This document shows positions 25,486-33,708 of a DNA stretch of 64,000 bases, in pieces. The DNA is from Bacillus_BU sp051233475. GTDB lineage: Bacteria; Bacillota; Bacilli; Bacillales; Cytobacillaceae. Below the pieces are notes generated by a model. It saw only the letters and a list, made by a program, of their open reading frames with translations, had not been told where the DNA came from and did no database searches. Made by a program: the position numbers and the translations under genes. The first letter of the stretch is position 1. The number at the start of each line of letters is the position of its first letter. The stretch spans positions 124,001-188,000 of the forward strand of contig NZ_JBKFGH010000004.1 in the NCBI RefSeq assembly GCF_051233475.1, in the 5' to 3' direction.

Positions 25486-26712
25486 TTGAAAGCAAAATCC
25501 CGCAGTCTAGCAATGGTCAGTTTACTAGCCGTTTTAATGATTTTCACCAGTGCATGTAGCTCAAATAAAACTGGGATTGATTCCAATAATAAGGGAGCTA
25601 ACAAGGAACCGATTAAGATCGGTGTTCTTGCTTCGCTAACGGGAGGATTGGAATCATACGGAAAACAAACGCTTCGAGGGTTTGAATTAGGGCTTGATTA
25701 TGCAACCGATGGAAAGATGGAGGTTGCCGGACGCAAAATTGAATTTATTACAGAAGATACCGAAACAAAACCTGAGGTAGCTGTTCAAAAAGCGACAAGG
25801 CTATTAGAAGAGGACGAAGTAGATTTTCTAGTTGGTTCATCAAGTTCAGGTGATACGCTTGCTGTATTACCACTGGCTGAAGAATACGAAAAAATAATGA
25901 TTGTTGAACCGGCCGTAGCGGATAGTATTACCGGTTCAGAGTTTAATCCATATATTTTCCGAACAGCCCGTAACTCTTCACAGGACGCGGCTGCCGGGGC
26001 TGCTGCCATTGCCAAAAAAGGAATAAAAATTGCCACGCTTGCACCTGATTATTCGTTTGGACGTGATGGGGTAGCGGCATTTAAAGAAGCAGCAGTAAAG
26101 CTTGGAGCGGAAATTGTCCATGAGGAATATGCCGATCCGGCTGCAACTGATTTTACATCAAATATTCAAAAAATCATCGATGCAAAGCCCGACTATTTAT
26201 TTGTTGTATGGGCTGGAGCGAATTCACCATGGAATCAAATTGCTGATATGAAGGTACAGGAAAAAGGGATAAAAATTTCAACAGGTGCACCTGATATTGC
26301 TGCTTTAGCAACGATGGAGCCATTAATTGGCATGGAAGGATTTACGGTTTACTATCATGATCTTCCTAAAAATGATATTAACAAGTGGTTGGTAGATGAG
26401 CACAAAAAACGGTTTAACGGTGATGTTCCTGATCTATTTACTCCTGGGGGGATGAGCGCAGCGCTTGCCATAGTTGAGGCGTTAAAGAAAACAGAGGGGG
26501 ATACAGATTCTGACAAATTGATTGAAACGATGGAAGGAATGAGCTTCGATACACCAAAGGGCAAAATGACATTTCGTCCTGAGGATCATCAAGCCCTGCA
26601 AGCTCTATACGCGATTAAGTTAGAGAAAAAAGATGGTGTGCCTTATCCCGTACCAGTGCTAATCCGCGAATTATCACCAGATGAAACAGAACCACCGATT
26701 CGCAACAAATAA
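25486..26712 (+). CDS. ABC transporter substrate-binding lipoprotein, LivK type
   Basis: A 408-residue lipoprotein starting at TTG 25486 after AAGGGGGAAG. The signal peptide ends in a lipobox (FTSAC, Cys near residue 24). The body is a periplasmic-binding type 1 fold with IKIGVLASLTGGLESYGKQTLRGFELGLDYA near 43-73 and DFLVGSSSSGDTLAVLPLAEEYEKIMIVEPAVAD near 112-145. LivK-type receptors bind branched-chain amino acids, amides, urea or aromatic acids, and this one cannot be assigned. It heads the operon that continues with two ATPases, two permeases and three enzymes after a repeat and a hairpin terminator. Confidence 0.9.
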   Translation: MKAKSRSLAMVSLLAVLMIFTSACSSNKTGIDSNNKGANKEPIKIGVLASLTGGLESYGKQTLRGFELGLDYATDGKMEVAGRKIEFITEDTETKPEVAVQKATRLLEEDEVDFLVGSSSSGDTLAVLPLAEEYEKIMIVEPAVADSITGSEFNPYIFRTARNSSQDAAAGAAAIAKKGIKIATLAPDYSFGRDGVAAFKEAAVKLGAEIVHEEYADPAATDFTSNIQKIIDAKPDYLFVVWAGANSPWNQIADMKVQEKGIKISTGAPDIAALATMEPLIGMEGFTVYYHDLPKNDINKWLVDEHKKRFNGDVPDLFTPGGMSAALAIVEALKKTEGDTDSDKLIETMEGMSFDTPKGKMTFRPEDHQALQALYAIKLEKKDGVPYPVPVLIRELSPDETEPPIRNK

Positions 26713-26721
26713 GGCATTTTT

Positions 26722-26880
26722 ATTGGGCTACGTTTAAGAACAATGTTGATTGGAGCGGAAGGTGCGAGACTCCTGCGGGAGAAGGTGTCACGGGAGACCC
26801 CACAGGCGCTATGGCGCCGAGGAGGCTCCCGGACTCCCCCGCGGAAAGGGAGCACCTAGAGCGGAAATCAACAGCCCAAT
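26722..26880. repeat. GC-rich imperfect-palindrome intergenic repeat (REP-like)
   Basis: Nested inverted repeats: ATTGGGCT (26722-26729) with AGCCCAAT (26873-26880), GTTGATT (26745) with AATCAAC (26866), GGTGC (26761) with GCACC (26852), CGGGAG (26791) with CTCCCG (26826), and a central GGCGC/GCGCC hairpin. The wording (GGAGCGGAAGGTGCGAGACTC ... GCGGAAATCAAC, split here) is one I recognise as a dispersed repeat of Bacillaceae genomes. It sits between the binding-protein gene and the ATPase gene. Confidence 0.75.
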
Positions 26881-26904
26881 ATAACAGGGCCTTTTATTTA
26901 AAGT

Positions 26905-26949
26905 GAACTTCGGCAGTTGCAATGCCGAAGTTCATTCGTCTATTTTTTT
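26905..26949 (+). terminator. Internal terminator/attenuator between binding protein and LivG genes
   Basis: An 11-bp perfect stem GAACTTCGGCA (26905-26915) and TGCCGAAGTTC (26923-26933), then a T run at 26943-26949. It ends just before the ribosome site of the next gene, so it probably lets only part of the transcripts through and gives binding protein in excess. Confidence 0.65.
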
Positions 26950-26968
26950 CAGGAAGGAAGTGATTACT

Positions 26969-27745
26969 CTGAAGACCATCATTGAAACAAAGGATTTATC
27001 AATCTCCTTCGGGGGCCATACAGCAGTAGATGAAGTTTCGATCAAAGTCCCCCAAAATCACTTCAAATCCATTATTGGACCAAACGGCGCAGGAAAAACA
27101 ACGTTTTTTAATCTGTTAAGTGGGCAGCTTCAACCGACAAAAGGAAAAATATTATATCACGGCAAGGAAATTACAAAAATGTCAACGACTGAACGAACGC
27201 GTCTTGGTATCGGCCGCTCCTTTCAAATTACAAACGTATTTCCTAATTTAACCGTCCTTGAAAATGTACGCCTTGCGGTTCAATCACAGGCGGGGATTCG
27301 CTACAACGTGATTCATCACTACAAAAAATATAAGCAATTTGAGGAACAAGCTATTCAATGGTTAGAGCTGGTACTGCTTTCGAGCAAAAAAGATTCAATT
27401 GCGAGCAACTTGGCCCATGGTGAAAAACGCAAGCTTGAAATTGCTATGTTGCTTGCATTAAACACGGAGGTATTGCTTCTTGACGAACCAACCGCTGGGA
27501 TGTCGTTAGAAGAAGTACCGGTCATTCTTGAAGTGATCAAAAAAATAAAACAAGACGGGAATCGAACGGTCATTTTAATTGAGCACAAGATGGATATGAT
27601 CTTGGAACTATCAGATTCGGTCATGGTTTTGTTTAATGGCCGATTACTCGCGGATGGAACTCCGATGGAAATAATTGAAAATCAAACAGTCCAATCAGCT
27701 TATTTAGGAGGGTTACACGATGAGCGTCCTCTTAAAGCTAGATAA
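26969..27745 (+). CDS. ABC transporter ATPase, LivG type
   Basis: About 258 residues. Walker A GPNGAGKTT, the Liv-type Q-loop region GIGRSFQITNVFPNLTVLENV, signature LAHGEKRKLEIAMLL (the LivG variant of LSGGQ), Walker B VLLLDEPTAGMS and switch IEHKMD are all present. The start is difficult: the GTG at 26903 falls inside the terminator hairpin, GTG 26960 is too close to the ribosome site, and CTG 26969 is correctly placed five bases after AAGGAAGTGAT, a near-perfect anti-SD match. I therefore chose CTG. It overlaps the next ATPase by 26 bases. Confidence 0.85.
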   Translation: MKTIIETKDLSISFGGHTAVDEVSIKVPQNHFKSIIGPNGAGKTTFFNLLSGQLQPTKGKILYHGKEITKMSTTERTRLGIGRSFQITNVFPNLTVLENVRLAVQSQAGIRYNVIHHYKKYKQFEEQAIQWLELVLLSSKKDSIASNLAHGEKRKLEIAMLLALNTEVLLLDEPTAGMSLEEVPVILEVIKKIKQDGNRTVILIEHKMDMILELSDSVMVLFNGRLLADGTPMEIIENQTVQSAYLGGLHDERPLKAR

Positions 27746-28427
27746 AGTAGAAACCTACATCGGACAATTTCATATTTTACAGGGAGTTTCATTTAAGGTG
27801 AATAAAGGAGAAGTAACGGTACTGTTGGGACGAAATGGTGCTGGAAAAACCACTACCTTAAGAACCATCATGGGTTTAAATACAGCCTCTAAAGGGTCTA
27901 TTTTATATAAGAATGAAGAAATCGGGCGGCTGGCAACTTATTCAATTGCTCAGAAAGGGATCGGTTATGTTCCGGAGGATCAAGGAATTTTTGCAAATCT
28001 AACTGTAGAAGAAAATATGAGGGTAGCAATGCGAAATGAAACCGATGAAACGAAAAAACGATTGTTTTCTATTTTGGAACTCTTTCCTGACTTGAAAAAG
28101 TTTTGGCGAAAGCAAGGCGGTTTGCTAAGTGGAGGTCAGAAACAAATGCTGTCAATTGCCAGAGCCTACGTGAATGAAAACGATCTGCTTCTTATTGATG
28201 AACCTAGTAAAGGATTAGCTCCTATAGTGGTTGAAAAGGTCATGGAATCACTCATTAAGCTAAAGGAAACCTCGACGATTATTCTTGTCGAACAAAATTA
28301 TATGATGGCAAGTAATGTTGGGGATCGTTTTTATATTCTAGACGATGGCCGAACGGTCCTTGATGGCAAAATGGATTTGCTTAAAGAAGATGCTCATTTA
28401 AGACAAAAATACCTCGGGATTGCCTAA
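27720..28427 (+). CDS. ABC transporter ATPase, LivF type
   Basis: A 235-residue ATPase with Walker A GRNGAGKTTTLRTIMGL, the LivF-like GIGYVPEDQGIFANLTVEENM, signature LLSGGQKQMLSIARAY, Walker B LLLIDEPSKGLAP and the EQN switch (VEQNYMMA) that is usual for LivF in place of histidine. TTAGGAGGG precedes the ATG, which lies inside the end of the LivG gene. It pairs with LivG to drive the two permeases downstream. Confidence 0.92.
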   Translation: MSVLLKLDKVETYIGQFHILQGVSFKVNKGEVTVLLGRNGAGKTTTLRTIMGLNTASKGSILYKNEEIGRLATYSIAQKGIGYVPEDQGIFANLTVEENMRVAMRNETDETKKRLFSILELFPDLKKFWRKQGGLLSGGQKQMLSIARAYVNENDLLLIDEPSKGLAPIVVEKVMESLIKLKETSTIILVEQNYMMASNVGDRFYILDDGRTVLDGKMDLLKEDAHLRQKYLGIA

Positions 28428-28443
28428 GGAAGGAGGAGAAGGA

Positions 28444-29304
28444 ATGGAGGTATTCGTTAATCTCACTCTGAACGGTTTGGCAACCGGAATGCTGATCTTT
28501 TTATTAGCGGCGGGGTTAACCTTAATCTTTGGCCTTATGGATGTTCTGAATTTTGCTCACGGCGGATTGTTTGCATGGGGGGCCTATAGCGGAATCTGGG
28601 TTTATTCTGCTACAGGAAGCTTTATGGTTGGAATAATCGGTGCCATTTTTACCGGATTTGTTTTAGGTTTTATAACGGAAAAATGGATCATTAAGCCGGT
28701 GTATGGGAACCATGTGCAGCAAATTTTGATTACGCTTGGATTAATGCTGGTTTTATCAGAAATGCTGAAGGTGGTTTGGGGACCTAACCAGATTTCAGCT
28801 GCTCCGCCCGATTATTTAGTTGGGAGCTGGGAAATTGGGGAAATTGTCATTATCAAATATAGGGTTTTTATCATATTGGTGGGTCTACTGATTTACGGTC
28901 TTGTTCAATACACTCTGAAAAATACAAAGATTGGTTTAGTTGTCAGAGCCGGTGTTATGAATAAAGAAATGGTGCAGGCATTAGGAATTAATATTCAAAG
29001 GGTGTTTATGTTTGTTTTTATGGTCGGTGCAGGGATGGCGGCCTTAGGTGGCATGTTATTCGCCCCATATTCCGGAGTTATTTATGCTGATATGGGGATG
29101 GAGTTTGCGATTCTTGCTTTCATTGTAGTCGTCATTGGTGGGATGGGCAGTTTTTCTGGCTCTATTTTGGCCGCGGCTCTTGTAGGATTGTCCGGTTCAT
29201 TTATGGCTTATTTTCTACCGGATTTAGCACTAGCAGTCAATATGCTGCTAATGGCGATTGTATTAATTTTTAAACCACAAGGTTTGTTCGGATTGAGGGG
29301 GTGA
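28444..29304 (+). CDS. Branched-chain-type ABC permease, LivH
   Basis: About 286 residues from ATG 28444, which follows AAGGAGGAGAAGG; an in-frame TTG at 28420 overlaps the previous gene and lacks a ribosome site. About eight membrane helices, with the LivH motif LNGLATGMLIFLLAAGLTLIFGLMDVLNFAHGG at the start and AFIVVVIGGMGSFSGSILAAALVG in the last third. It forms half of the membrane channel with the LivM-type protein that follows. Confidence 0.92.
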   Translation: MEVFVNLTLNGLATGMLIFLLAAGLTLIFGLMDVLNFAHGGLFAWGAYSGIWVYSATGSFMVGIIGAIFTGFVLGFITEKWIIKPVYGNHVQQILITLGLMLVLSEMLKVVWGPNQISAAPPDYLVGSWEIGEIVIIKYRVFIILVGLLIYGLVQYTLKNTKIGLVVRAGVMNKEMVQALGINIQRVFMFVFMVGAGMAALGGMLFAPYSGVIYADMGMEFAILAFIVVVIGGMGSFSGSILAAALVGLSGSFMAYFLPDLALAVNMLLMAIVLIFKPQGLFGLRG

Positions 29305-29310
29305 TATCGC

Positions 29311-30330
29311 TTGCAGCTAATCAAAAATAATCGTTCCAGCTTGTTTCTCCTCATTTGTGGGATCGCTCTTCTCATTCTTCCATTTATTTATGAATCCCGT
29401 AGCATGCTCATTTTACTCTCGCAAATTTTTATATTTTCTATTTTTGCAATGAGCTACGATTTATTGCTTGGATATACCGGAATTGTCTCATTTGGGCATG
29501 CGATGTATTTTGGGATCGGTGCTTATACGGTTGGGATTTTAATGAAGAAATTCGAACCGACGGTTTTCTATTTGGTCTTAGCCATTGTCATTACGATGAT
29601 CTTGTCAGCTGTTGTAAGCTGGATCGTTGGCATATTATCGCTAAGGCTGAAAAGTCATTATTATGCGATGCTGACGCTTGCCTTATCTGGTTTGTTTTTA
29701 GTAGCTGCGGAAAAATGGCGCACGTTGACATTTGGAAATGATGGCTTTACCTTTCGAGTCCCTGATTTATTAAAGGATCGTACCGATTTTTATTTCCTTT
29801 GCTTAATGGGTGTGTTGCTTGTTTTTTCATTATTAAAACGGTTTACGAATTCTCCGGTTGGCAGAGTTCTTCAAGCCATTCGCGAAAATGAAAAAAGGAC
29901 GGAATCACTGGGTTTTCATGTTATCCATTATAAAATCATCGCAAGTATAGTAGCTGGTGTCATTGCCGGTCTTTCAGGGATTCTTTACGCAGTGTCACTC
30001 CGATTTGTGAATACAAGCGTTTTTGCGATGGACATTACGCTTGATGCTTTGTTAATGACGATCATCGGAGGTGTTGGAACGCTTATCGGCGCAATAATCG
30101 GGGCAGGATTAATCGAGTTTGCCCACCATTGGTTGACGGAGTTAGCAAAAACTCACTTGATTTTTGAAAGATGGATTATCTTTTTCGGAATTATTTACAT
30201 CTTAGTTGTTATGTTTTTCCCACTAGGGATTGTTGGGACGCTTCGGATGAGAAGGATAAAGTTCAAGAGTAAGAGACGTACTCCACTTAAACAAGATCAA
30301 AAGGTATCAGTGGAGGATTTACAAGGGTGA
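29311..30330 (+). CDS. Branched-chain-type ABC permease, LivM
   Basis: A 339-residue permease starting at TTG 29311 with AGGGGGTGAT upstream, six bases after the LivH stop. LivM features: FAMSYDLLLGYTGIVSFGHAMYFGIGAY near 46-73, RLKSHYYAMLTLALSGL near 112, the cytoplasmic coupling loop GRVLQAIRENEKRTESLGFHV near 189-209, and MTIIGGVGTLIGAIIGAGLIE near 248. The C-terminal tail is basic. It ends about 30 bases before the KAS III-like gene, with no terminator between, so transport and enzyme genes are probably one transcript. Confidence 0.92.
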   Translation: MQLIKNNRSSLFLLICGIALLILPFIYESRSMLILLSQIFIFSIFAMSYDLLLGYTGIVSFGHAMYFGIGAYTVGILMKKFEPTVFYLVLAIVITMILSAVVSWIVGILSLRLKSHYYAMLTLALSGLFLVAAEKWRTLTFGNDGFTFRVPDLLKDRTDFYFLCLMGVLLVFSLLKRFTNSPVGRVLQAIRENEKRTESLGFHVIHYKIIASIVAGVIAGLSGILYAVSLRFVNTSVFAMDITLDALLMTIIGGVGTLIGAIIGAGLIEFAHHWLTELAKTHLIFERWIIFFGIIYILVVMFFPLGIVGTLRMRRIKFKSKRRTPLKQDQKVSVEDLQG

Positions 30331-30361
30331 TGATAAAGACAATAGGGTGAGGTGGAAGCCG

Positions 30362-31378
30362 ATGACAATAGGGATTGTCAGTACGGGAATTTATTTGCCG
30401 AAACGGACGATGACGGCAAAGAAAATTGCGGAAAAGGCCGGTATTCCAGTGGATGTTGTCGTAAATAAAATGGGGATAAGACAAAAGTTTGTACCTGGCC
30501 TTGAAGACCATACGTGCGGAATGGGTATTGAAGCTGCAAAAATAGCTATTGAACGTAGTGGAATAGATCCAGCAGAAATCAATGTAGTTATTTACATTGG
30601 TGAGGAGCATAAAGAATATCCGCTCTGGACAGCAGCTATCAAGCTTCAAGAGGAAGTAGGTGCTGTACACGCTTGGGCATTTGATGTGGCCCTTCGTTGT
30701 GGAACGACGATCATGGCGCTAAAGCTCGCCAAATCATTGATGAATGGTGATCCAGCCATTAATACTGTTTTACTTGCTGGTGGCTATCGAAATGTAGATT
30801 TTATTAATTATGAAAATAAACGGACTAGGTTTATGTTTAACCTCGGTGCTGGTGGCGGCGCTATTTTATTAAAAAAGGGCTATGATTCTAATATTGTTTT
30901 AGAAACGGAAATTATTACCGACGGTTCTTTTTCCGAGGATGTAGTTGTTCCTGTTGGTGGAACCAAAATTCCGCTTTCAAAGGAAAATTTAGACCTTTAT
31001 AGGTTGGATGTAACAGATCCCGAAGGAATGAAGCAGAGGCTTGAACAAAAATCGATGGATAATTTTTTGAAGGTAATTCGAACCTCATTGCAAAGAAGTG
31101 GGTACCGGGAGCAGGATATTTCCTATGTTGGACTACTTCATATGAAACGTTCAGCTCATGAGTATGTACTGTCGGAGCTCGGCTTATCCTTGGAACAATC
31201 GATTTATTTGGAGGATTATGGGCATATTGGCCAAATTGACCAAATTCTATCTTTAGAACTTGCTGAAAGGGAAGGGAAAATTAAAGACGGTGATGTGGTA
31301 GTCCTCGTAAGTGCCGGAATCGGCTATGCCTGGGGAGCAACAACGCTTCGTTGGGGAAGGATGGGTGGAACCGATTGA
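30362..31378 (+). CDS. Ketoacyl synthase III-like enzyme (FabH/HMG-CoA synthase superfamily)
   Basis: A 338-residue thiolase-fold protein from ATG 30362 (GAGGTGG upstream). The nucleophile is in FDVALRCGTTIMALK (Cys113, in the FabH position), the second residue in GLLHMKRSAHEYV (His260) and the C-terminal GAGFTWGA-like motif is SAGIGYAWGA near 318-327. At the place of the FabH catalytic asparagine (YGNTS) it reads YGHIGQ (His288). A decarboxylating or non-decarboxylating acyl-CoA condensation, or an acyl transfer, is possible. It is unlikely to be the housekeeping FabH, given its operon with a Liv transporter. The substrate is unknown. Confidence 0.75.
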   Translation: MTIGIVSTGIYLPKRTMTAKKIAEKAGIPVDVVVNKMGIRQKFVPGLEDHTCGMGIEAAKIAIERSGIDPAEINVVIYIGEEHKEYPLWTAAIKLQEEVGAVHAWAFDVALRCGTTIMALKLAKSLMNGDPAINTVLLAGGYRNVDFINYENKRTRFMFNLGAGGGAILLKKGYDSNIVLETEIITDGSFSEDVVVPVGGTKIPLSKENLDLYRLDVTDPEGMKQRLEQKSMDNFLKVIRTSLQRSGYREQDISYVGLLHMKRSAHEYVLSELGLSLEQSIYLEDYGHIGQIDQILSLELAEREGKIKDGDVVVLVSAGIGYAWGATTLRWGRMGGTD

Positions 31379-32271
31379 CTAAAATTAGCCTAAAAAAAGT
31401 ACCATTACCGAATGGAGAAACAATAGCCTATCGGGAACGAGAGGGGGGCGTGAAAAAAGTCCTGTTGATCCACGGAAATATGACCTCTTCAAAACATTGG
31501 GATTTAATTTTAGAGAATATGGATTCTGATTATAAACTTATTGCGCTGGATTTGCGTGGGTTTGGTGAATCCAGTTATCGCCAGCCAATATGGTCGCTGA
31601 AGGATTTTGCAGATGATGTAAAGCTGTTTGTTGATGCGATTAAGTTGACAGACTTTTCACTGGTAGGCTGGTCAACTGGTGGAGGGGTGGGCATGCAATT
31701 TGTTGCAGATTATCCTGGATATACAAAAAAACTGGTGCTTCTTGATTCAGTTTCTACTAGGGGTTATCCCATTTACGCCGCAAATGATTTAGGCCTTCCA
31801 GATCCAAACAAACGGTTAACCACGTATGAACAAATTAAAGCCGATCCGCTAAGGGCGATTCCGATCCAGGCCGCATACATTCAAGAGAATCGGGAGCTCC
31901 TTAAAGCAATTTGGAATGGGGTGATCTATGACCGAAATCAGCCTGAACCTGAACGTTACGAGGAATATGTTGATGACATGCTAACCCAGCGAAACTATGC
32001 TGAAGTAAACTATTCACTTAATACGTTTAATATTAGCGCTATTCATAATGAAGCAGCAACCGGAACAAATCAGGCGAAAGAGATTACCATCCCGGTTCTT
32101 GTACTACGAGGTGAGCATGACTTAGTTATCACGAAGGAAATGGCACAAGAGATTCTCGTTGATCTTGGACAGAATGCAAGGTTTGTGGAATTGAAAAATT
32201 GCGGACATTCACCGTTAGTTGATGATTTAGTTCAGTTACTGAGTGTGATTTCAGAATTTCTAAATGAATAG
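31375..32271 (+). CDS. Alpha/beta hydrolase
   Basis: About 298 residues from TTG 31375, which overlaps the stop of the KAS III-like gene (TTGA). Oxyanion-hole HGN near residue 33, RGFGES near 61, nucleophile elbow GWSTGGG (Ser100), acid in LRGEHDLVI and base in NCGHSPLV near the C-terminus give a complete catalytic triad. A helical cap lies at about 120-200. It may hydrolyse a thioester, ester or C-C bond of an intermediate of the pathway; it could also be an acyl transferase of the same fold. Confidence 0.8.
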   Translation: MTKISLKKVPLPNGETIAYREREGGVKKVLLIHGNMTSSKHWDLILENMDSDYKLIALDLRGFGESSYRQPIWSLKDFADDVKLFVDAIKLTDFSLVGWSTGGGVGMQFVADYPGYTKKLVLLDSVSTRGYPIYAANDLGLPDPNKRLTTYEQIKADPLRAIPIQAAYIQENRELLKAIWNGVIYDRNQPEPERYEEYVDDMLTQRNYAEVNYSLNTFNISAIHNEAATGTNQAKEITIPVLVLRGEHDLVITKEMAQEILVDLGQNARFVELKNCGHSPLVDDLVQLLSVISEFLNE

Positions 32272-32282
32272 GAGTGGGAATA

Positions 32283-33023
32283 ATGAGATTATCCGGAAAA
32301 GTGGCGATCATTACAGGTGCAGCAAGTGGTCTTGGTTCGGCGGCAGCTGAAATTTTTGCAAAAGAAGGAGCAAGTGTCGCGATCGCGGATTTCAACGAAG
32401 AAATAGGGAAGACACGTGCGCAAGAATTAACCGATCAAGGGCATCGGGTTGCCTTTTTCAAAGTAAATGTCGCCGATCAAGACAGTGTAAATACAATGGT
32501 GAAGAATGTTTTAGATATGTTCGGCCGAATTGATATTCTCGTTAATAATGCCGGAATCACAAGGGATGCGATGTTGGCAAAAATGTCACTCGAAAATTTT
32601 CAAAAAGTTATCGATGTAAATTTAACAGGGGTTTTCCTTTGTACACAGGCTGTGGTTCCGACGATGGTGGCCCAGGGAAGCGGAAAGATTATTAGTACTT
32701 CTTCTGTTTCCGGGGTATACGGAAATATTGGGCAAACCAACTATGCAGCGACAAAGGCGGGCGTTGTTGGGATGACGAAAACATGGGCAAAGGAACTTGG
32801 TCGTAAAGGAATCAATGTCAACGCGGTTGTCCCTGGGTTTATCGAAACAAGTATGACAGCGACAGTTCCAGAGAAAATATTAGATTCAATTCGAGCGACC
32901 ATTCCGTTAGGACATCTCGGAAAACCAGAGGATATTGCCAACGCTTATTTATTTCTTGCTTCACGAGAATCGGATTATGTAAATGGAACAACATTGCATG
33001 TGGACGGTGGGATTATGATGTAA
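32283..33023 (+). CDS. SDR-family oxidoreductase (FabG/PhaB-like)
   Basis: About 246 residues from ATG 32283, preceded by AGGAGTGGG; an in-frame GTG at 32274 overlaps that site. Classical SDR elements: TGAASGLG cofactor motif, ILVNNAGITRDAM, catalytic serine in STSSVSG and YAATKAG (Tyr-x-x-x-Lys), PGFIETSM. The sequence is close to 3-oxoacyl-ACP/CoA reductases, which use NADPH. Following the KAS III-like and hydrolase genes, it would reduce a beta-keto intermediate (inference). Last gene of the operon. Confidence 0.88.
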   Translation: MRLSGKVAIITGAASGLGSAAAEIFAKEGASVAIADFNEEIGKTRAQELTDQGHRVAFFKVNVADQDSVNTMVKNVLDMFGRIDILVNNAGITRDAMLAKMSLENFQKVIDVNLTGVFLCTQAVVPTMVAQGSGKIISTSSVSGVYGNIGQTNYAATKAGVVGMTKTWAKELGRKGINVNAVVPGFIETSMTATVPEKILDSIRATIPLGHLGKPEDIANAYLFLASRESDYVNGTTLHVDGGIMM

Positions 33024-33083
33024 AAAGCAACGGAGAATTTCAAAAGCAGCATTCTGAATTAAAAATAAATAACCGAATGAAAA

Positions 33084-33113
33084 AGAGGCTAACGATGTGT
33101 CAGCCTCTATTTT
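33084..33113. terminator. Terminator between SDR and sortase genes
   Basis: AGAGGCT (33084-33090) pairs with AGCCTCT (33102-33108); ATTTTATTT follows on plus and AAAA precedes on minus. It overlaps the end of the convergent sortase gene. Confidence 0.7.
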
Positions 33114-33700
33114 ATTTGAGCCAAGTTTTGTGAAACTAAATCAGCAACAAGAATGTACCGTTTTGGGGCATTGCCAATGAAACCAAAGGGATAGCAGGTT
33201 GTTACGGTTAACGTGCTTTTTGGCCTTGGAACAATAACAGTCCGGTCATGTTGGTCAACGATTCTAACTTTCTTGATTTTGTATAAAAATTGACCAATAT
33301 CTGTTTCGACAATAAGCTCATCGTTAACTCCAACATCCCCAAGTCCGCGAAACACAGTATCCCGATGCCCAGACAAGACCGAATTATTGTGATCGCCGGG
33401 CAAAACACTTTCCTGAAAATGACCAACACCTTGTTTCAATACCTCTTGACTGGTACCCTCAAAGATCGGCAGTGATCGGTTTAATTTCGGAATGGTTAGG
33501 GTGCCTATTTTTTCACCTGAAACAGGCTTTTTCTTGTACAATTGGTCTTGCTTAATCGGTTTAGTTGCTTGGTTGAAGTCATTAGGTGAAATCTCAGGTA
33601 TGGTCTGGGTTGATATCCCTTTATTCAACCAATAAAGATTATGGATTACCACTATCACACCAATCAACATCACAACCAGTGAAATTCTCTTCTTCCACAT
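33107..33700 (-). CDS. Class D sortase
   Basis: A 197-residue membrane-anchored transpeptidase with one N-terminal helix (about 8-25). The sortase core has GTLTIPKLNRSLPIFEGTSQEVLKQGVGHF, the catalytic histidine in SGHRDTVF (His112), the catalytic cysteine in TVTTCYPFG (Cys169) and the arginine in APKRYIL (Arg181). It lies eight bases downstream of a gene for an acidic surface protein ending in LPDTA, the known pairing of this class D branch with LPXTA substrates. It is the only sortase in the window and could also anchor the LPNTA protein at 49062. Confidence 0.92.
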   Translation of the reverse strand: MWKKRISLVVMLIGVIVVIHNLYWLNKGISTQTIPEISPNDFNQATKPIKQDQLYKKKPVSGEKIGTLTIPKLNRSLPIFEGTSQEVLKQGVGHFQESVLPGDHNNSVLSGHRDTVFRGLGDVGVNDELIVETDIGQFLYKIKKVRIVDQHDRTVIVPRPKSTLTVTTCYPFGFIGNAPKRYILVADLVSQNLAQIK

Positions 33701-33708
33701 ATTTGTTA

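Noticed and set aside
26903..26968. N-terminal extension of LivG from GTG 26903
   Set aside because: It would be coded by the terminator hairpin and has no ribosome site; the family N-terminus begins at about 26969.
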